DNA from: Paenalcaligenes suwonensis
GTDB lineage: Bacteria > Pseudomonadota > Gammaproteobacteria > Burkholderiales > Burkholderiaceae_B
Length of the DNA stretch: 64,000 nucleotides
Direction: 5' to 3'
Assembly (NCBI RefSeq): GCF_011290505.1
Contig: NZ_JAANPV010000001.1
Location: 248,001 to 312,000, forward strand
Shown here: one piece after another, positions 25,550 through 36,100 of the stretch
How the letters are laid out: every line of letters starts with the position of its first letter
Numbering within the stretch: the first letter of the stretch is position 1
Made by a program: the position numbers and the translations under genes
The notes under the pieces: model-generated
The model's database searches: none
Seen by the model: the letters and a program-made list of their open reading frames with translations, nothing else
Told to the model about the DNA's origin: nothing

Positions 25550-26773
25550 ATGAATCCGTTAGACGAAAAATTTAGTCGCTTGGGTACAGACAATGCGCCC
25601 GGGCAAGAAGTGCGTCAGCGCCAAGGCGCAGAGTTTCAGGCTTTGCTGCGCGGTGACAACGTGGAAGGGCGTCCTGTGGATTTTTCTCATGGTGATGTGG
25701 ATGCGTTCCCACCTGTCGATAATGCGTTGGCTGTGTTTACCGAGGGCTACCATCAAGGGGGAGCACAAGCCTATACCGAGTACCGGGGCAAAGCTGAAAT
25801 TCGTCATGAAGTGGCTAAGCACCTAGGTACGTTTACCGGTAGCCCGGTAGATGCTGAGGAAGAACTCATCATTACTACGGGTACACAAGGCGCATTGTTT
25901 TTGGCCATTGCCGCCTGTGTGACGCGTGGTACTAAAGTGGCGATTGTGCAGCCCGATTACTTCGCCAATCGCAAGCTGGTCACGTTTATGGAGGGTGAGC
26001 AGGTACCCGTACGTTTGAATTACCATGCGACCCGCACGGCAGCAGGTTTAGATTTGGACGAGCTGGAAACGGTATTTAAGTCTGGAGTAGAGGTATTTCT
26101 ATTTTCTAACCCCAACAACCCTACCGGTGTGGTGTATTCCCCTGTGGAAATCCAGCAAGTGGCACAATTGGCTGCACAGTACAACGTGACCGTCATTGTG
26201 GATCAGTTGTACTCACGCTTGTTATACAGCGGTGAACAGTACACCCACTTGCGCGCGCAGCCGGAAATGAACACCAAGAACGTGCTGACCATTATGGGGC
26301 CGTCTAAAACAGAATCACTCAGTGGGTTTAGGTTAGGGGTGGCATTTGGGGCAGCACATTTGGTGCAACGCATGGAGAAACTGCAGGCCATTATTGCGTT
26401 GCGTGCGGCGGGTTATAACCAAGCAGTGTTGCGTACGTGGTTCAATGAGCCGGATGGTTGGATGTCGCAACGTATTATTGCGCATCAGCGTATTCGTGAT
26501 GCTATTCTAGATATCCTGCATGCAGTAGACGGGGTGCAAGTGCGGCCTTCACAGGCTGGCAGCTATTTGTTTCCTCAGCTACCTGATTTGGTGGTTAAGC
26601 CAGAAGAGTTTGTGCGTATATTACGCGTGCAAGCAGGGGTGACAGTAACGCCGGGCAGCGAGTTCGGGCCTAACGTCACCAACAGCATACGAGTTAATTT
26701 TTCACAAGATTATGGTGCAACGGTGCAGGCAATGCAGCGTGTTGCCACCTTAATCCAGAGGTATAAAAAATGA
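25550..26773 (+). CDS. PLP-dependent aminotransferase class I/II
   Basis: A 407-residue fold-type I aminotransferase. Recognised from EYRGKAEIRHEVAKHLG, the NPNNPTGVVYS motif, the cofactor Asp in VDQLYSRLL and the PLP lysine in MGPSKTESLSGFRLG. It starts three bases after the RraA-like stop and its own stop overlaps the RidA ATG. It probably transfers the amino group of an imported amino acid, leaving the oxo acid for the RraA-like enzyme. Confidence 0.92.
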   Translation: MNPLDEKFSRLGTDNAPGQEVRQRQGAEFQALLRGDNVEGRPVDFSHGDVDAFPPVDNALAVFTEGYHQGGAQAYTEYRGKAEIRHEVAKHLGTFTGSPVDAEEELIITTGTQGALFLAIAACVTRGTKVAIVQPDYFANRKLVTFMEGEQVPVRLNYHATRTAAGLDLDELETVFKSGVEVFLFSNPNNPTGVVYSPVEIQQVAQLAAQYNVTVIVDQLYSRLLYSGEQYTHLRAQPEMNTKNVLTIMGPSKTESLSGFRLGVAFGAAHLVQRMEKLQAIIALRAAGYNQAVLRTWFNEPDGWMSQRIIAHQRIRDAILDILHAVDGVQVRPSQAGSYLFPQLPDLVVKPEEFVRILRVQAGVTVTPGSEFGPNVTNSIRVNFSQDYGATVQAMQRVATLIQRYKK

Positions 26774-27201
26774 GTAGTAACCAATCCGCCACGCCAGCTC
26801 CACAAGGCAATTATTCGCCTGCTACCCGCGAAGGTAATTTGATTTTTACAGCAGGTATGACGCCGCGTCGTGCTGGCGTGCTGATTCGTACTGGTGGTAT
26901 TAGCAGCAGTGATCCTGTAGAAGTACTGCGCGAGTCTGCCGAGTTAGCCGTACAAAATGCGTTAACCGCTGCACGCAGTGTGTTGAACGAATCCGAACAA
27001 CTACGCAAAGTAGTAAGCATGACGGTGTACGTGGCGAGTACGGATCCAGAGTTCGACAAACACCCTAAAGTGGCTGACTTTGCATCTGACTACTTGGCGG
27101 CCGAATTGGGCGCTGCGGGTATTAGTGCACGTGCTGCAGTAGGCGTGTTCACCTTGCCTAGCAAGTCTCCACTGGAAATTTCCTTAGTGGTGGCAGTGTA
27201 A
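26770..27201 (+). CDS. RidA family (enamine/imine deaminase) protein
   Basis: A 143-residue YjgF/YER057c/UK114 protein: PQGNYSPATREGNLIFTAG at the start and IGV-type C-terminal strand SPLEISLVVAV. RidA proteins hydrolyse reactive enamines and imines made by PLP enzymes, matching the coupled aminotransferase immediately upstream (four-base ATGA overlap). The usual catalytic Arg near residue 105 may correspond to the ARAAVGV segment. Confidence 0.88.
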   Translation: MSSNQSATPAPQGNYSPATREGNLIFTAGMTPRRAGVLIRTGGISSSDPVEVLRESAELAVQNALTAARSVLNESEQLRKVVSMTVYVASTDPEFDKHPKVADFASDYLAAELGAAGISARAAVGVFTLPSKSPLEISLVVAV

Positions 27202-27262
27202 GCACGTAGTCGCTGTGATGGGGCCGTGCCCCAGTATTAGCACATACTGAACGACGTCTTGC

Positions 27263-27300
27263 CAAGGGTGATGGGATGCCATCACCCTTGACTTGTTTTT
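27263..27300 (+). terminator. Terminator after the RidA gene
   Basis: CAAGGGTGATGG (27263-27274) pairs with CCATCACCCTTG (27279-27290) around four bases and is followed by ACTTGTTTTTG. It separates the RraA-aminotransferase-RidA operon from metNIQ. Confidence 0.88.
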
Positions 27301-27438
27301 GTCGTAGTCATTTTCTTATAACTATAAGAAATTATGTTATGGCGAAATGTTCAGTTTTGAAATAAGCAATAAGTGCGATAATGAATCGCTCTTTTCGACT
27401 GTTTGCTGCGTGCGAAGCAGTCTTGTTCTGAAGTAACC

Positions 27439-28266
27439 ATGCAATCAAAAAACCAAACCAATACGGCTACATTGATACGATTGGACGCCGTAAACAAGAC
27501 TTTCCCGTTACCGGATGGTTCCACTTTTAATGCCATACGTTCCTTGACACTGGATATAGCCGAAGGACAGATATTTGGTCTGATTGGTAAAAGTGGTGCA
27601 GGTAAATCGACGCTGTTGCGGATGATTAACTTGTTGGAACGCCCCGATAGTGGACGTGTATTGTTGGCAGGACAAGATCTCACCACGCTGTCTAAGCGCG
27701 ACTTACGACTAGCCAGACAAGATTTGGGCATGATTTTTCAGCAATTTAATTTGCTGCAAAATGCCACGGTGTTTGAGAATGTCGCCTTTCCGCTGACCTT
27801 GCACCGTAAAGTAAATAAGAAAGAAGTAGAGGCACGAGTGCGTGAGTGCTTGGAGCTAGTGGGCTTGAGTGACAAGATTCATCATTACCCCGCTCAGTTA
27901 TCGGGTGGTCAGAAGCAGCGTGTGGCGATTGCCCGTGCGTTGGCTCCACGCCCTAAAGTAATGCTGTGCGATGAGCCTACCTCGGCGCTAGATACAGAAA
28001 CTACGCGTTCGGTGCTGGATACCTTGCGTGATATTAATCACCAACTGGGGGTCACTATTGTGATCGTTACCCATGAGCTGCCAGTCGTGCTGTCGCTGTG
28101 TACCCGAGCGGCCATTCTGGAAGCCGGTCAGTTGGTAGAGGTCGTTGATGTGGCTGATCAGAACACCCCGCGTATCAGTGCGTTGGGGCGTGAACTAGCA
28201 GAAGAAGCACGACGTGCTGAGTTATTGCAGAAATTTTATGCCCAAGAAGGGCTAAGCGCCGCTTGA
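27439..28266 (+). CDS. metN: Methionine ABC importer ATP-binding protein
   Basis: A 275-residue ATPase with Walker A GKSGAGKST, signature LSGGQKQRVAIARAL, Walker B VMLCDEPTSALDTE and a C-terminal ACT-like regulatory tail that is shorter than in many MetN. The ATG at 27439 is chosen over an upstream TTG; only a weak GAAG precedes it. First gene of metNIQ. Confidence 0.9.
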   Translation: MQSKNQTNTATLIRLDAVNKTFPLPDGSTFNAIRSLTLDIAEGQIFGLIGKSGAGKSTLLRMINLLERPDSGRVLLAGQDLTTLSKRDLRLARQDLGMIFQQFNLLQNATVFENVAFPLTLHRKVNKKEVEARVRECLELVGLSDKIHHYPAQLSGGQKQRVAIARALAPRPKVMLCDEPTSALDTETTRSVLDTLRDINHQLGVTIVIVTHELPVVLSLCTRAAILEAGQLVEVVDVADQNTPRISALGRELAEEARRAELLQKFYAQEGLSAA

Positions 28267-28276
28267 GGGTAAGTAC

Positions 28277-28942
28277 ATGTTTGACAATATTATTCCTATT
28301 CTTCCCGACTTGTGGCTGGCTATAGGCCAAACCTTTTTAATGCTTGGCATAGGCGTGGGTGCCGCGATCGTTTTGGGTGGCCCTTTAGGTGTGTTGCTGT
28401 TTTTAATGAGCCCCGGGCAATCTTTAAGCAGTCCTAAAACCTATTTGGTCGTGAGTTGGGTAGTGAACACCATACGTTCATTCCCTTTCATTATTTTGTT
28501 GGTGGTGTTGGCACCAGTCACACTGAAAATTGTGGGTGAACCCATTGGGCCATTGGCGGCCTCAGTGCCTTTGTCGGTAGCCGCAATTCCGTATTTGGCA
28601 CGTTTAGTAGAGCAAAGCCTGCGTGAGGTGCCGCGTGGTGTGATTGAAGCTGCTCAAGCCATGGGAGCATCTGAGCTGCAAATTGTGTGGCGTGTGTTGG
28701 CCCGTGAAGCTAGATCGGGGCTGATCTTGGCACTCACTGTGCTGGCAGTAAGTTTTCTGTCCTACTCTGCTGTTGCTGGCGTAGTAGGTGGCGGTGGTAT
28801 TGGTGACTTGGCTATTCGTTATGGCTATTACCGCTTCCAGACCGATGTGATGTTAATGACGGTGGCGATACTGATTGTGATTGTGCAGATCATTCAGTTT
28901 GGTGGTAACGCCCTGGCGCACCGTCTGGATAAACGTTCGTAA
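28277..28942 (+). CDS. metI: Methionine ABC importer permease
   Basis: A 221-residue inner-membrane protein with five hydrophobic segments and the EAA motif EAAQAMGASELQIVWRVL that contacts MetN. The VAGVVGGGGIGDLAIRYGY stretch is typical of MetI. A GAGGGTAAGTAC site precedes the ATG, ten bases after metN. Confidence 0.95.
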   Translation: MFDNIIPILPDLWLAIGQTFLMLGIGVGAAIVLGGPLGVLLFLMSPGQSLSSPKTYLVVSWVVNTIRSFPFIILLVVLAPVTLKIVGEPIGPLAASVPLSVAAIPYLARLVEQSLREVPRGVIEAAQAMGASELQIVWRVLAREARSGLILALTVLAVSFLSYSAVAGVVGGGGIGDLAIRYGYYRFQTDVMLMTVAILIVIVQIIQFGGNALAHRLDKRS

Positions 28943-28980
28943 TTTTTGTTTTTTACTCGTATTACTCAAGGGGTATTCTC

Positions 28981-29796
28981 ATGTTAAAGCTACGCCGCCA
29001 GCTTATGCTTGGCACCATCGCCGCCATGCTAACTCTGGGCAGCAGCGCTGCTCACGCAGTGGATCCAAACAAACCAAGCTTGGTGTTTGGTGCGACGGCT
29101 GGCTATAACTATGACGTACTGAAGTTGGCTGTTGTGCCTCAGTTAGAAGAGCAAGGCTACAAGGTTAAACTGATAGAGTTCAACGACTACGTACAGCCAA
29201 ACATCGCATTGGCTCATGGCGCGTTGGATGCGAACTTGTTCCAACACATTGCGTACCTGAACCGTTTTAAAACAGACCAAAATCTGCCGCTAAGCGATTT
29301 AGTACAGAGCACCACTGCTCCTATGGGTATTTACGCCACTGGCCGCGATAGCTTGGCAGATGTGCAAGACAAAGACCGCTTCACCGTGCCTAACGACCCC
29401 AGTAACTTGGCGCGTGCGTTGCAACTGCTGCAACAGCATCAAGTGATCACTGTGAAGCAAGATGCAGACCCATTACGCGTAACAGAGCGTGATGTGACTG
29501 AGAACCCTAAAAACATCCGTTTGCAGCCAGTAGAAGCAGCACAATTGCCACGCACTATTGGTGGTGTAGAGTACGCGGTGGTTCCGGGTAACTTTGCGAT
29601 TGCTTCAGGTTTGGATCTAACCAGCGCTGTAGCGTTGGAACAGCCACCTGTGGACTACCAACAGGTAGTGGCAGTGCGTACCGAAGACCTAGACAAACCT
29701 TGGGCACAAGATCTGAAAGCAGCGTTCAAATCAGACGCCTTTAAAGCGGCACTGGATCAGCATTTCCCAGGTTATGTACGTCCAGCAGGTCTGTAA
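28981..29796 (+). CDS. metQ: Methionine-binding protein (NlpA family)
   Basis: A 271-residue substrate-binding protein. The signal peptide MLKLRRQLMLGTIAAML ends at AAHA; there is no lipobox cysteine, so it is a soluble periplasmic protein unlike many MetQ lipoproteins. Family marks are LVFGATAGYNYDVLK, EFNDYVQPNIALAHGALDAN and FTVPNDPSNLARALQLL. Third gene of the operon, ended by a strong terminator. Confidence 0.93.
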   Translation: MLKLRRQLMLGTIAAMLTLGSSAAHAVDPNKPSLVFGATAGYNYDVLKLAVVPQLEEQGYKVKLIEFNDYVQPNIALAHGALDANLFQHIAYLNRFKTDQNLPLSDLVQSTTAPMGIYATGRDSLADVQDKDRFTVPNDPSNLARALQLLQQHQVITVKQDADPLRVTERDVTENPKNIRLQPVEAAQLPRTIGGVEYAVVPGNFAIASGLDLTSAVALEQPPVDYQQVVAVRTEDLDKPWAQDLKAAFKSDAFKAALDQHFPGYVRPAGL

Positions 29797-29834
29797 GCGC
29801 CTACATAGGTAGTGTGCATGGGTGAAACCATACA

Positions 29835-29870
29835 AAAAGCCCCCTGATGCTATGCATCAGGGGGCTTTTT
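29835..29870. terminator. Bidirectional terminator
   Basis: AAAAAGCCCCCTGATG and CATCAGGGGGCTTTTT form a long perfect stem around five bases, with A and T runs at both ends. It serves metQ on the plus strand and dsbA on the minus strand. Confidence 0.93.
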
Positions 29871-29927
29871 AATGGGGAGTCTACCGTCTGACCGCAGGGG
29901 GACGACGTTAGCCGTAAGCCCCTGAGC

Positions 29928-30551
29928 TTATTGTTTCAACAAGCCGTCAGCCAGTTCCAGCATTTGTGGAATACCACGTGCCATGCTTGGGTTGGTCACA
30001 TATTTACCAGCAACTGCCAAGCTTGGTGTGGCTTCGATGCGGTATACGCGTGCCAAATCGTTGGCTTTAGCAATCTTGGTGTTCACGCCAAACGAGTTGA
30101 AGGTGTTGGTGAACTCGTCTTTATCTACGCCTTGGTCCACAGCCCATTGGGTCAGGGCTTTTGCATCAAACAGCGGTTTTCTTTCTTGATGCAGCGCTTT
30201 AAACAGAGCTTCGTGCAGGTCCAAGCGATCCAAGGCTTCCAAGGTGTAGTACATGCGTTGCAGGTCTACCATGCCAGCGTTGAAGGCAATAGGTACACGT
30301 TGCAGCACGGTGTTTTCAGGCAGTTTGGTGGCCCATTCTGCAACCAGTGGCTCAGCGGTTGCGCAATGTGGGCAGCTATAAGAGAAAAATTCCAGAACTT
30401 CGGTTTTGTTAAGCGTGTCCGAAGGCTGGGCTTGTTCCAGCGCGACGTAAGGTTGTTGTGCCTGCTGTGCCATAGAAGAAGAGGCACTGAAAAGCGCGCT
30501 TAGTGTCAGTACACTGCTAGCCGCCAGACGAAGAACTGAAGATTTGTTCAT
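29928..30551 (-). CDS. dsbA: Thiol:disulfide interchange protein DsbA
   Basis: A 207-residue periplasmic oxidase of the thioredoxin fold that puts disulfides into exported proteins. The signal peptide ends near SSMAQQA, the active site is SCPHC in EFFSYSCPHCATAEP, and the cis-Pro loop is EATPSLAVAGKY. An AAGGAAATCC site precedes the ATG. It lies downstream of the SPOR-protein and argS genes, a usual betaproteobacterial order. Confidence 0.94.
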   Translation of the reverse strand: MNKSSVLRLAASSVLTLSALFSASSSMAQQAQQPYVALEQAQPSDTLNKTEVLEFFSYSCPHCATAEPLVAEWATKLPENTVLQRVPIAFNAGMVDLQRMYYTLEALDRLDLHEALFKALHQERKPLFDAKALTQWAVDQGVDKDEFTNTFNSFGVNTKIAKANDLARVYRIEATPSLAVAGKYVTNPSMARGIPQMLELADGLLKQ

Positions 30552-30610
30552 TATAGGATTTCCTTCCTGCTAGGTAATAGGGCTATAGGACAGTACGTAC
30601 AGCATAAAGT

Positions 30611-31327
30611 TCAAGGCTGGCGTACCACAGAAGTAGCAATTTGTTCGTTACCTAAGGTGATGCGTGCCTGATTCATAGAATCTATGCCATTAAAAGGGCC
30701 TACGCGTACACGATTCAATGTCGTGCCATTGACCTCGGCCACTTGCACTTCAGCAGGCAAACCCATCATCAAAATGCGCGCTTTGGTGGCATCCGCATCA
30801 CTGGCAGATCGGAATGCCCCAGCTTGCAAGAAATAACGCTGCGAAGCACCCGCTTTAGGCGGTGCTGGTGGCGGTATCATGGCTAGCTGCTTGGGTTCAG
30901 CCGTAGCAGCGGTAGCATTGGCTGCCGGTGTGGTGGGTTGTTGCGCAGTAGGCGCTGCCACTACCGGAGGCTTCGCCGCATCCGGTAGGGTGGCAATTAA
31001 CTCACCTAGTACGTCCTCGTCGCGGCGTGTGCCGCCACCTGGGGCAACAGGACTCAAGCTATCAGGTTGACCATTAGCCCCCGTGGTTGGGCGTGGGTAT
31101 AACCCTATATTCGGATCGGGTGCATCACGCACTTCAGGAAGCAGCACATTGGGTGCGGCTCTGGAGGCCTTGTCATTGAAAGGCATGGGTGCTTTGGTGA
31201 TGTAATACGCGACCATTGCCGCGGCGGCTAACCCTAGAATCAGGCCAATAATAATGCCAAATAAGGTGCTGCCACCGCCGCCACTGGAGGTTTTTCTGGA
31301 GCTAGTACTCTTGCGTCGTGTTGCCAT
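30611..31327 (-). CDS. SPOR domain protein (FtsN-like)
   Basis: A 238-residue protein with a short basic cytoplasmic tail (MATRRKSTSSRKTSS), one membrane helix at about residues 20-43, a long Pro/Ala-rich periplasmic linker, and a C-terminal SPOR domain starting near RYFLQAGAFRSASDADATK. SPOR domains bind denuded septal peptidoglycan, so this is a cell-division protein. Its AGGAACT ribosome site overlaps the argS stop. Confidence 0.9.
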   Translation of the reverse strand: MATRRKSTSSRKTSSGGGGSTLFGIIIGLILGLAAAAMVAYYITKAPMPFNDKASRAAPNVLLPEVRDAPDPNIGLYPRPTTGANGQPDSLSPVAPGGGTRRDEDVLGELIATLPDAAKPPVVAAPTAQQPTTPAANATAATAEPKQLAMIPPPAPPKAGASQRYFLQAGAFRSASDADATKARILMMGLPAEVQVAEVNGTTLNRVRVGPFNGIDSMNQARITLGNEQIATSVVRQP

Positions 31328-31332
31328 AGTTC

Positions 31333-33018
31333 CTACATTTTTTCAGGTGCAGACACACCCAGTACACTCAGGCCGTTAGCAATGACTTGCGCGCAGGCAA
31401 TAGCCAAAGCAAGGCGGGCACGTTTCAGGGGCAGGTCATCGACGTTGACGCGTTCTGCGTTGTACCAAGCGTGGAAGTCTGCCGCACAATCACGCAACCA
31501 GAATGTGATTTGGTGTGGTGCTAAGTCGTTTGCCGCCAGTTGCAGCATGGCAGGATATTCGGCCAAACGTTGCAGCATGGTCAGCTCAGTGGGGGCTGTT
31601 AATAGGCTGATGTCAGCCTGTTGGATTTGCTCAGCAGTTTCGCCTGCTTGATTCACCATAGAGTGAATGCGAGCATGTGCGTACTGGATGTAGTACACAG
31701 GGTTTTCTTCGCTACGAGAGAGCGCCAAGTCGATGTCAAACACGAACTCTGAGTCAGCACGACGTTGCGCAAGGAAGAAGCGCACGGCGTCTTGGCCTAC
31801 CCATTCGATTAGTTCGCGCATCGTGACATAGCTACCGGCACGCTTGGAGATTTTTACTTCGGCACCGTTGCGCATCACTTTGACCATGCTGTGCAAAATG
31901 TAGGCTGGGTAGTCTTTAGGAATACCAATGTCTAAGCCTTGCAGGCCAGCGCGTACACGGGCAATAGTGCCGTGGTGGTCAGTGCCTTGAATGTTGATGG
32001 CGTGGTGGAAGCCGCGCTCCCACTTAGCAACGTGGTAGGCCACATCGGGAACGAAGTAGGTGTAGCCGCCTTCACGCTTACGCATCACGCGATCTTTATC
32101 GTCGCCAGTACCGAGTTCGGTAGTGCGTAGCCACAATGCGCCTTCTTCTTCGTAGGTGTGACCAGCGTTAACCAACGCCTCTACGGTTTTCTCTACACGG
32201 CCGCTGGTGTACAGCGAGCTTTCTAGGTAGTAGTTATCAAACTTCAGGCCAAACGCTTGCAAGTCTAAGTCTTGCTCGCGGCGCAAGTAAGCCACAGCAA
32301 ATCGGCGGATGTCATCCAAATTGTCCACATCGCCAGACGCTACAACGGTTTCTACGTCGGCAGCGCCTACGCTTTTGCCAGCGCAGAAGTCTTCAGCGAT
32401 ATCTTGGATGTACGAACCACGGTAGCCGTCTTTAGGAAACTCGTCAGAGTCCGGGTCGATGCCACGCGCACGGGCTTGCACACTGATCGCCAAGTTCTCA
32501 ATTTGGTTACCGGCGTCGTTGTAGTAGAACTCGCGGGTGACATCAAAACCTTGTGTTGCAAACAGACGGCAAATGGCGTCGCCCAGTGCGGCTTGGCGTG
32601 CGTGGCCTACGTGCAGTGGGCCTGTAGGGTTCGCTGAAACGAACTCTACCAATACTTTGTCAGTGCGCTTAGGTTGGTAGCCGTATTGAGCACCTTGCTG
32701 AGCGATAGTGTGCAGCACAGCTTGGTGTGCGGCAGTCGTCAGGCGGAAGTTGATGAAACCAGGGCCAGCCACTTCGGCGGCGGCAATGAGGTTTTGAGCA
32801 TCAGGGTTGGCTTGTACGTGCGCAACGATTTCCTGCGCCAATTCACGCGGATTACGTTTGGCCGGACGAGCCAATTGCATGGCAATATTGGAAGCCACAT
32901 CACCGTGTGCAGCCACTTTTGGGCGCTCTAGGGTGATAGTTGGTGACGCGTCAGGAACGAGGGCGTGAACGGCGCTTTGAAGCAGCGCGATGAGCTGTTG
33001 TTGTTGCTCTGCAAGCAT
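31333..33018 (-). CDS. argS: Arginyl-tRNA synthetase
   Basis: A 561-residue class I synthetase. The HIGH-type motif is [19 protein letters not shown], the KMSK-type region is [17 protein letters not shown], and the C-terminal anticodon domain begins near [16 protein letters not shown] 33018 gives the normal family length and conserved N terminus; a 70-residue longer frame overlapping the RHS gene is rejected. Confidence 0.96.
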   Translation of the reverse strand: MLAEQQQQLIALLQSAVHALVPDASPTITLERPKVAAHGDVASNIAMQLARPAKRNPRELAQEIVAHVQANPDAQNLIAAAEVAGPGFINFRLTTAAHQAVLHTIAQQGAQYGYQPKRTDKVLVEFVSANPTGPLHVGHARQAALGDAICRLFATQGFDVTREFYYNDAGNQIENLAISVQARARGIDPDSDEFPKDGYRGSYIQDIAEDFCAGKSVGAADVETVVASGDVDNLDDIRRFAVAYLRREQDLDLQAFGLKFDNYYLESSLYTSGRVEKTVEALVNAGHTYEEEGALWLRTTELGTGDDKDRVMRKREGGYTYFVPDVAYHVAKWERGFHHAINIQGTDHHGTIARVRAGLQGLDIGIPKDYPAYILHSMVKVMRNGAEVKISKRAGSYVTMRELIEWVGQDAVRFFLAQRRADSEFVFDIDLALSRSEENPVYYIQYAHARIHSMVNQAGETAEQIQQADISLLTAPTELTMLQRLAEYPAMLQLAANDLAPHQITFWLRDCAADFHAWYNAERVNVDDLPLKRARLALAIACAQVIANGLSVLGVSAPEKM

Positions 33019-33137
33019 AGAAATCGTGTGTAGTATCAGGTTGCGTGATGGAAAAACGGACGTATGCCGTGGCCCGCACGTAAAGAAAGTCCAAGGGTTA
33101 CATGATAGCGTGATTTGCCATAGATTTCCTCTTTGAT

Positions 33138-36100
33138 TCAAGGTGTTTGGGCGTTTTGCTGTGCTAGCCAACGGTAGTACGCTGGCATATCGACTTCTGC
33201 CACTTGATTGTCGTCGCGTGTACGCCAATCGTCAAAACGTCGTAAGAAGGCTTCTACTTGGTCACGTACGGTTTTTCCCAGTTCTGGATGATCGTGTTGA
33301 TAGAGGTTATTGGCAGGGTGTGATGGCGATTGCACGCGCCGGTCACTGTTGAGCAAATAGCGCTCTAATGCGGATCGTTCGTCATGCAGGATAGGGTCGG
33401 AAACGGTGGTGTCATCGTTAGGTAAATCACGAAAATTGAGCCCTACGCCTCGCGCTTGCCACAGCATCCACATAAGCGCGACACGGCTAAGGTCACCGGG
33501 TTGGGGCTCAAGCAGGTCGTGCCCACCCCCTATGTCTGAGTGTGCGCCTATGAAGGCTTGCTCTAATCTGTTTAGGTTAGCGGCTACATCAAGACTGTAT
33601 AGCGGAAACATCCATCGGTGTTCGTTCAAGGCAACGGCATGGGCTACCCAGCCCCATACGGGTGAAATGGATAGGTCGTATAAGTGGTTGGCAGAACCAG
33701 ATAAGCCAAATTGGGCAACGGTATCAAACAACCCCATAAAGCGCAGTTGTACGCACATGGCTAGCTGACCGCGCTGTGGGTGTTGGTATTGAAACCAGCC
33801 ATCTTGAGTGTGCTGCACAAGTAAGTTGGCGAAATGTCTGGCTAAGGCTGCACCTCTGGAAAAGCCCAGTATGTCTATGGGCAGTACAGCACCTGCATCA
33901 CGTTGGCTACGTTCAATGATGTTAAGCAGATGTGCCCATTGGTTTTGAATAATTTGCTGTGCCTGACTGGCTGTAATGGCATCCCATTCTACGTAGTAGG
34001 GGTTACCGGGGCCTGCTTGGTAAAAACTGTCGCCATCGTACAGTTGGCTAAATAGCTGTACGTTGCTGTCTGTATGTTGGTTTTGGCGGGTGCCATCAAA
34101 AGCAAATAGGACTAGGCCTGTGGGGTCTGCATAACGGCGAGGTTGTTGGCGTGCATATCCTAAGGCTTGTAAACCGGGGATAGGACCTAAAGGGTCTGGT
34201 TCTAGGTACTGCCCTTGCTGTGGCAAATAGGTGCGATAACCATTGTGGTGCCAACCGGTGATTGGGTCGGCATATTGGCCGGGCAGACGCAAGGGTAAAT
34301 CTACGCTATTCACCAGCAATTGCGCGTGCCCGAAGGGCGATAGCTGAGCTGCCCACACTATTGCACCGTCTTGGTCAGTCATGCTGTGTGGTGCGCCCAA
34401 CCAATCGCTATGTATGTTGTAGAGTTCAGTGGCTTGGTTAGGGATATAGCGCAGCATGGCAATAGGCACATCGTGCGCGTAAACATAACGCCTAGATTCA
34501 TGTACGGGTGCGGTAGGGGTAGCGCGCCTATGCTCTTGTTCTAGTCGCGTGCCGCTGATATAAAAATAACGGCTTTCGTGAGGGTAGTGTGCCTCGGTAA
34601 GTTGACCAAAGGCATTGTGACTATAGCGAGCAAGCTGTTGCTGTTGTTGCCACACTTGCTGCAACTGGCGTTGTGGGCCGTAGCGTAATGTCAGCGTACG
34701 CTCGGGGCTTTGTACGCTGCTAGCTAAGCCCGATGCATCGCGTTGTATGTGCAGCATAGCAGTGCTGTTTGTATGTGCTAACGCTCCTGTTTCTGACCAC
34801 GCGTAAAACAGGGGGGAGCCTTGATCACCTTGCACCACTACCGTTTGTCGCTGGGCGTTATAACCAAAAGTAAAACGCTGGCTATGCGGTAGCTGGGGGA
34901 AGGCGTGCCGCTCTGAACGTAGCGCACCAGAATCGGTATGGTAGGAACGTGTACTTAGGTAATACAGTTTTTGATCAGAGCGAACAGACAAGGTATAGGC
35001 CTGTCTGGCCAAGGTGTAATCCAGTTGGGTAACGAGGTTATTAGCGTGAGCATAGCCACCGGGTTGGGGACGCAATAGGGTAATACGTTTTCCCGTGGCG
35101 TTTTGCCACACTATGGTGAGTAACTGCGCAGAGCGAGTAGACCAGCCGTAATGCAAGCTTCCACCTTCGGGTAATGTATGTTCTAGCAACCGGCCTTGGT
35201 TATCGTAGCGATAGCGGTCTTCGCTGTTAGACGTTGAAGGGCGTGTGATACGGCGGTAAAGCAGATTGCCGTTGCGATCAAAGCGCTGTTCTTGCGTGTC
35301 ATGTGGGTGCTGTACAAGCAACCGCGTTGGCTCTGGCCAGTGCACGACGGTTTGACTGTGTTGGGCGGCTGAACGGTAGTCTAGTTGCCAGCGATGATCT
35401 TTGCTCTGGCGGGTGACGGTGAGCTGGTCGCCATTGGCATGTGTTTGGCGCAACGGCATGCCGTTTAAATCGTAGGCCCAGCGCGTGTGTCCACTTAGCT
35501 CACTAAACCACTGCTGCAGTTGACCTGTCGCGTCATAATGTAGCTGCAAGTGGGGCCAGCCGGCGTGTTCTGGGTTAAGGGTCAGACCATTTGGGCGTTG
35601 CTGTAGGTGTAGCGTATTAATGTGTAATTGCCCGGTGCGTGGCGACGTAATTTTTAGATTCGTCGGTGGGCAGCCTGGGCATGCCTTGCCAGTTGTGCTG
35701 ATCAGGCGCTGTGCAGGGTTGAGTGTTTGCTGTTGCTCGCCCATGTCGCTGCGTACACGTATGGGGTGGGTGTTGGTGGTGGGATACTGTATTTCTACAG
35801 CTTGTTGTTGATCTTCTTGGGCTGAATAAATGGCGCGGCCTTGGCTATCGTAGGCCCAATAGCGTAAGCGATAGAGCTGTCCGTTTGGTTGGTGTTGAAT
35901 GCTGATGCCCGTTAGGGCAAAAGGGTGCCCACGTTGTTGCTCAGGTTCGTACAGATAATGCAGGCTACGCCCATCGGGATAGTGCACTTGCTGCAAACGT
36001 AGCAGTTCAGATGCTGCAGGTTGATCGTAGTGGTAGCGTATAACCCCTATGGGGCTGTGTAGTTGTTGTAGATAGTAGCGTCCACCATGCTGTTGATACT

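Noticed and set aside
27202-27438. Possible SAM-sensing leader before metNIQ
   Set aside because: The spacer holds a plain terminator for ridA and no recognisable SAM riboswitch core.
30000-30560. Plus-strand frame of 190 codons opposite dsbA
   Set aside because: Antisense shadow; dsbA has signal peptide, CPHC site and ribosome site.
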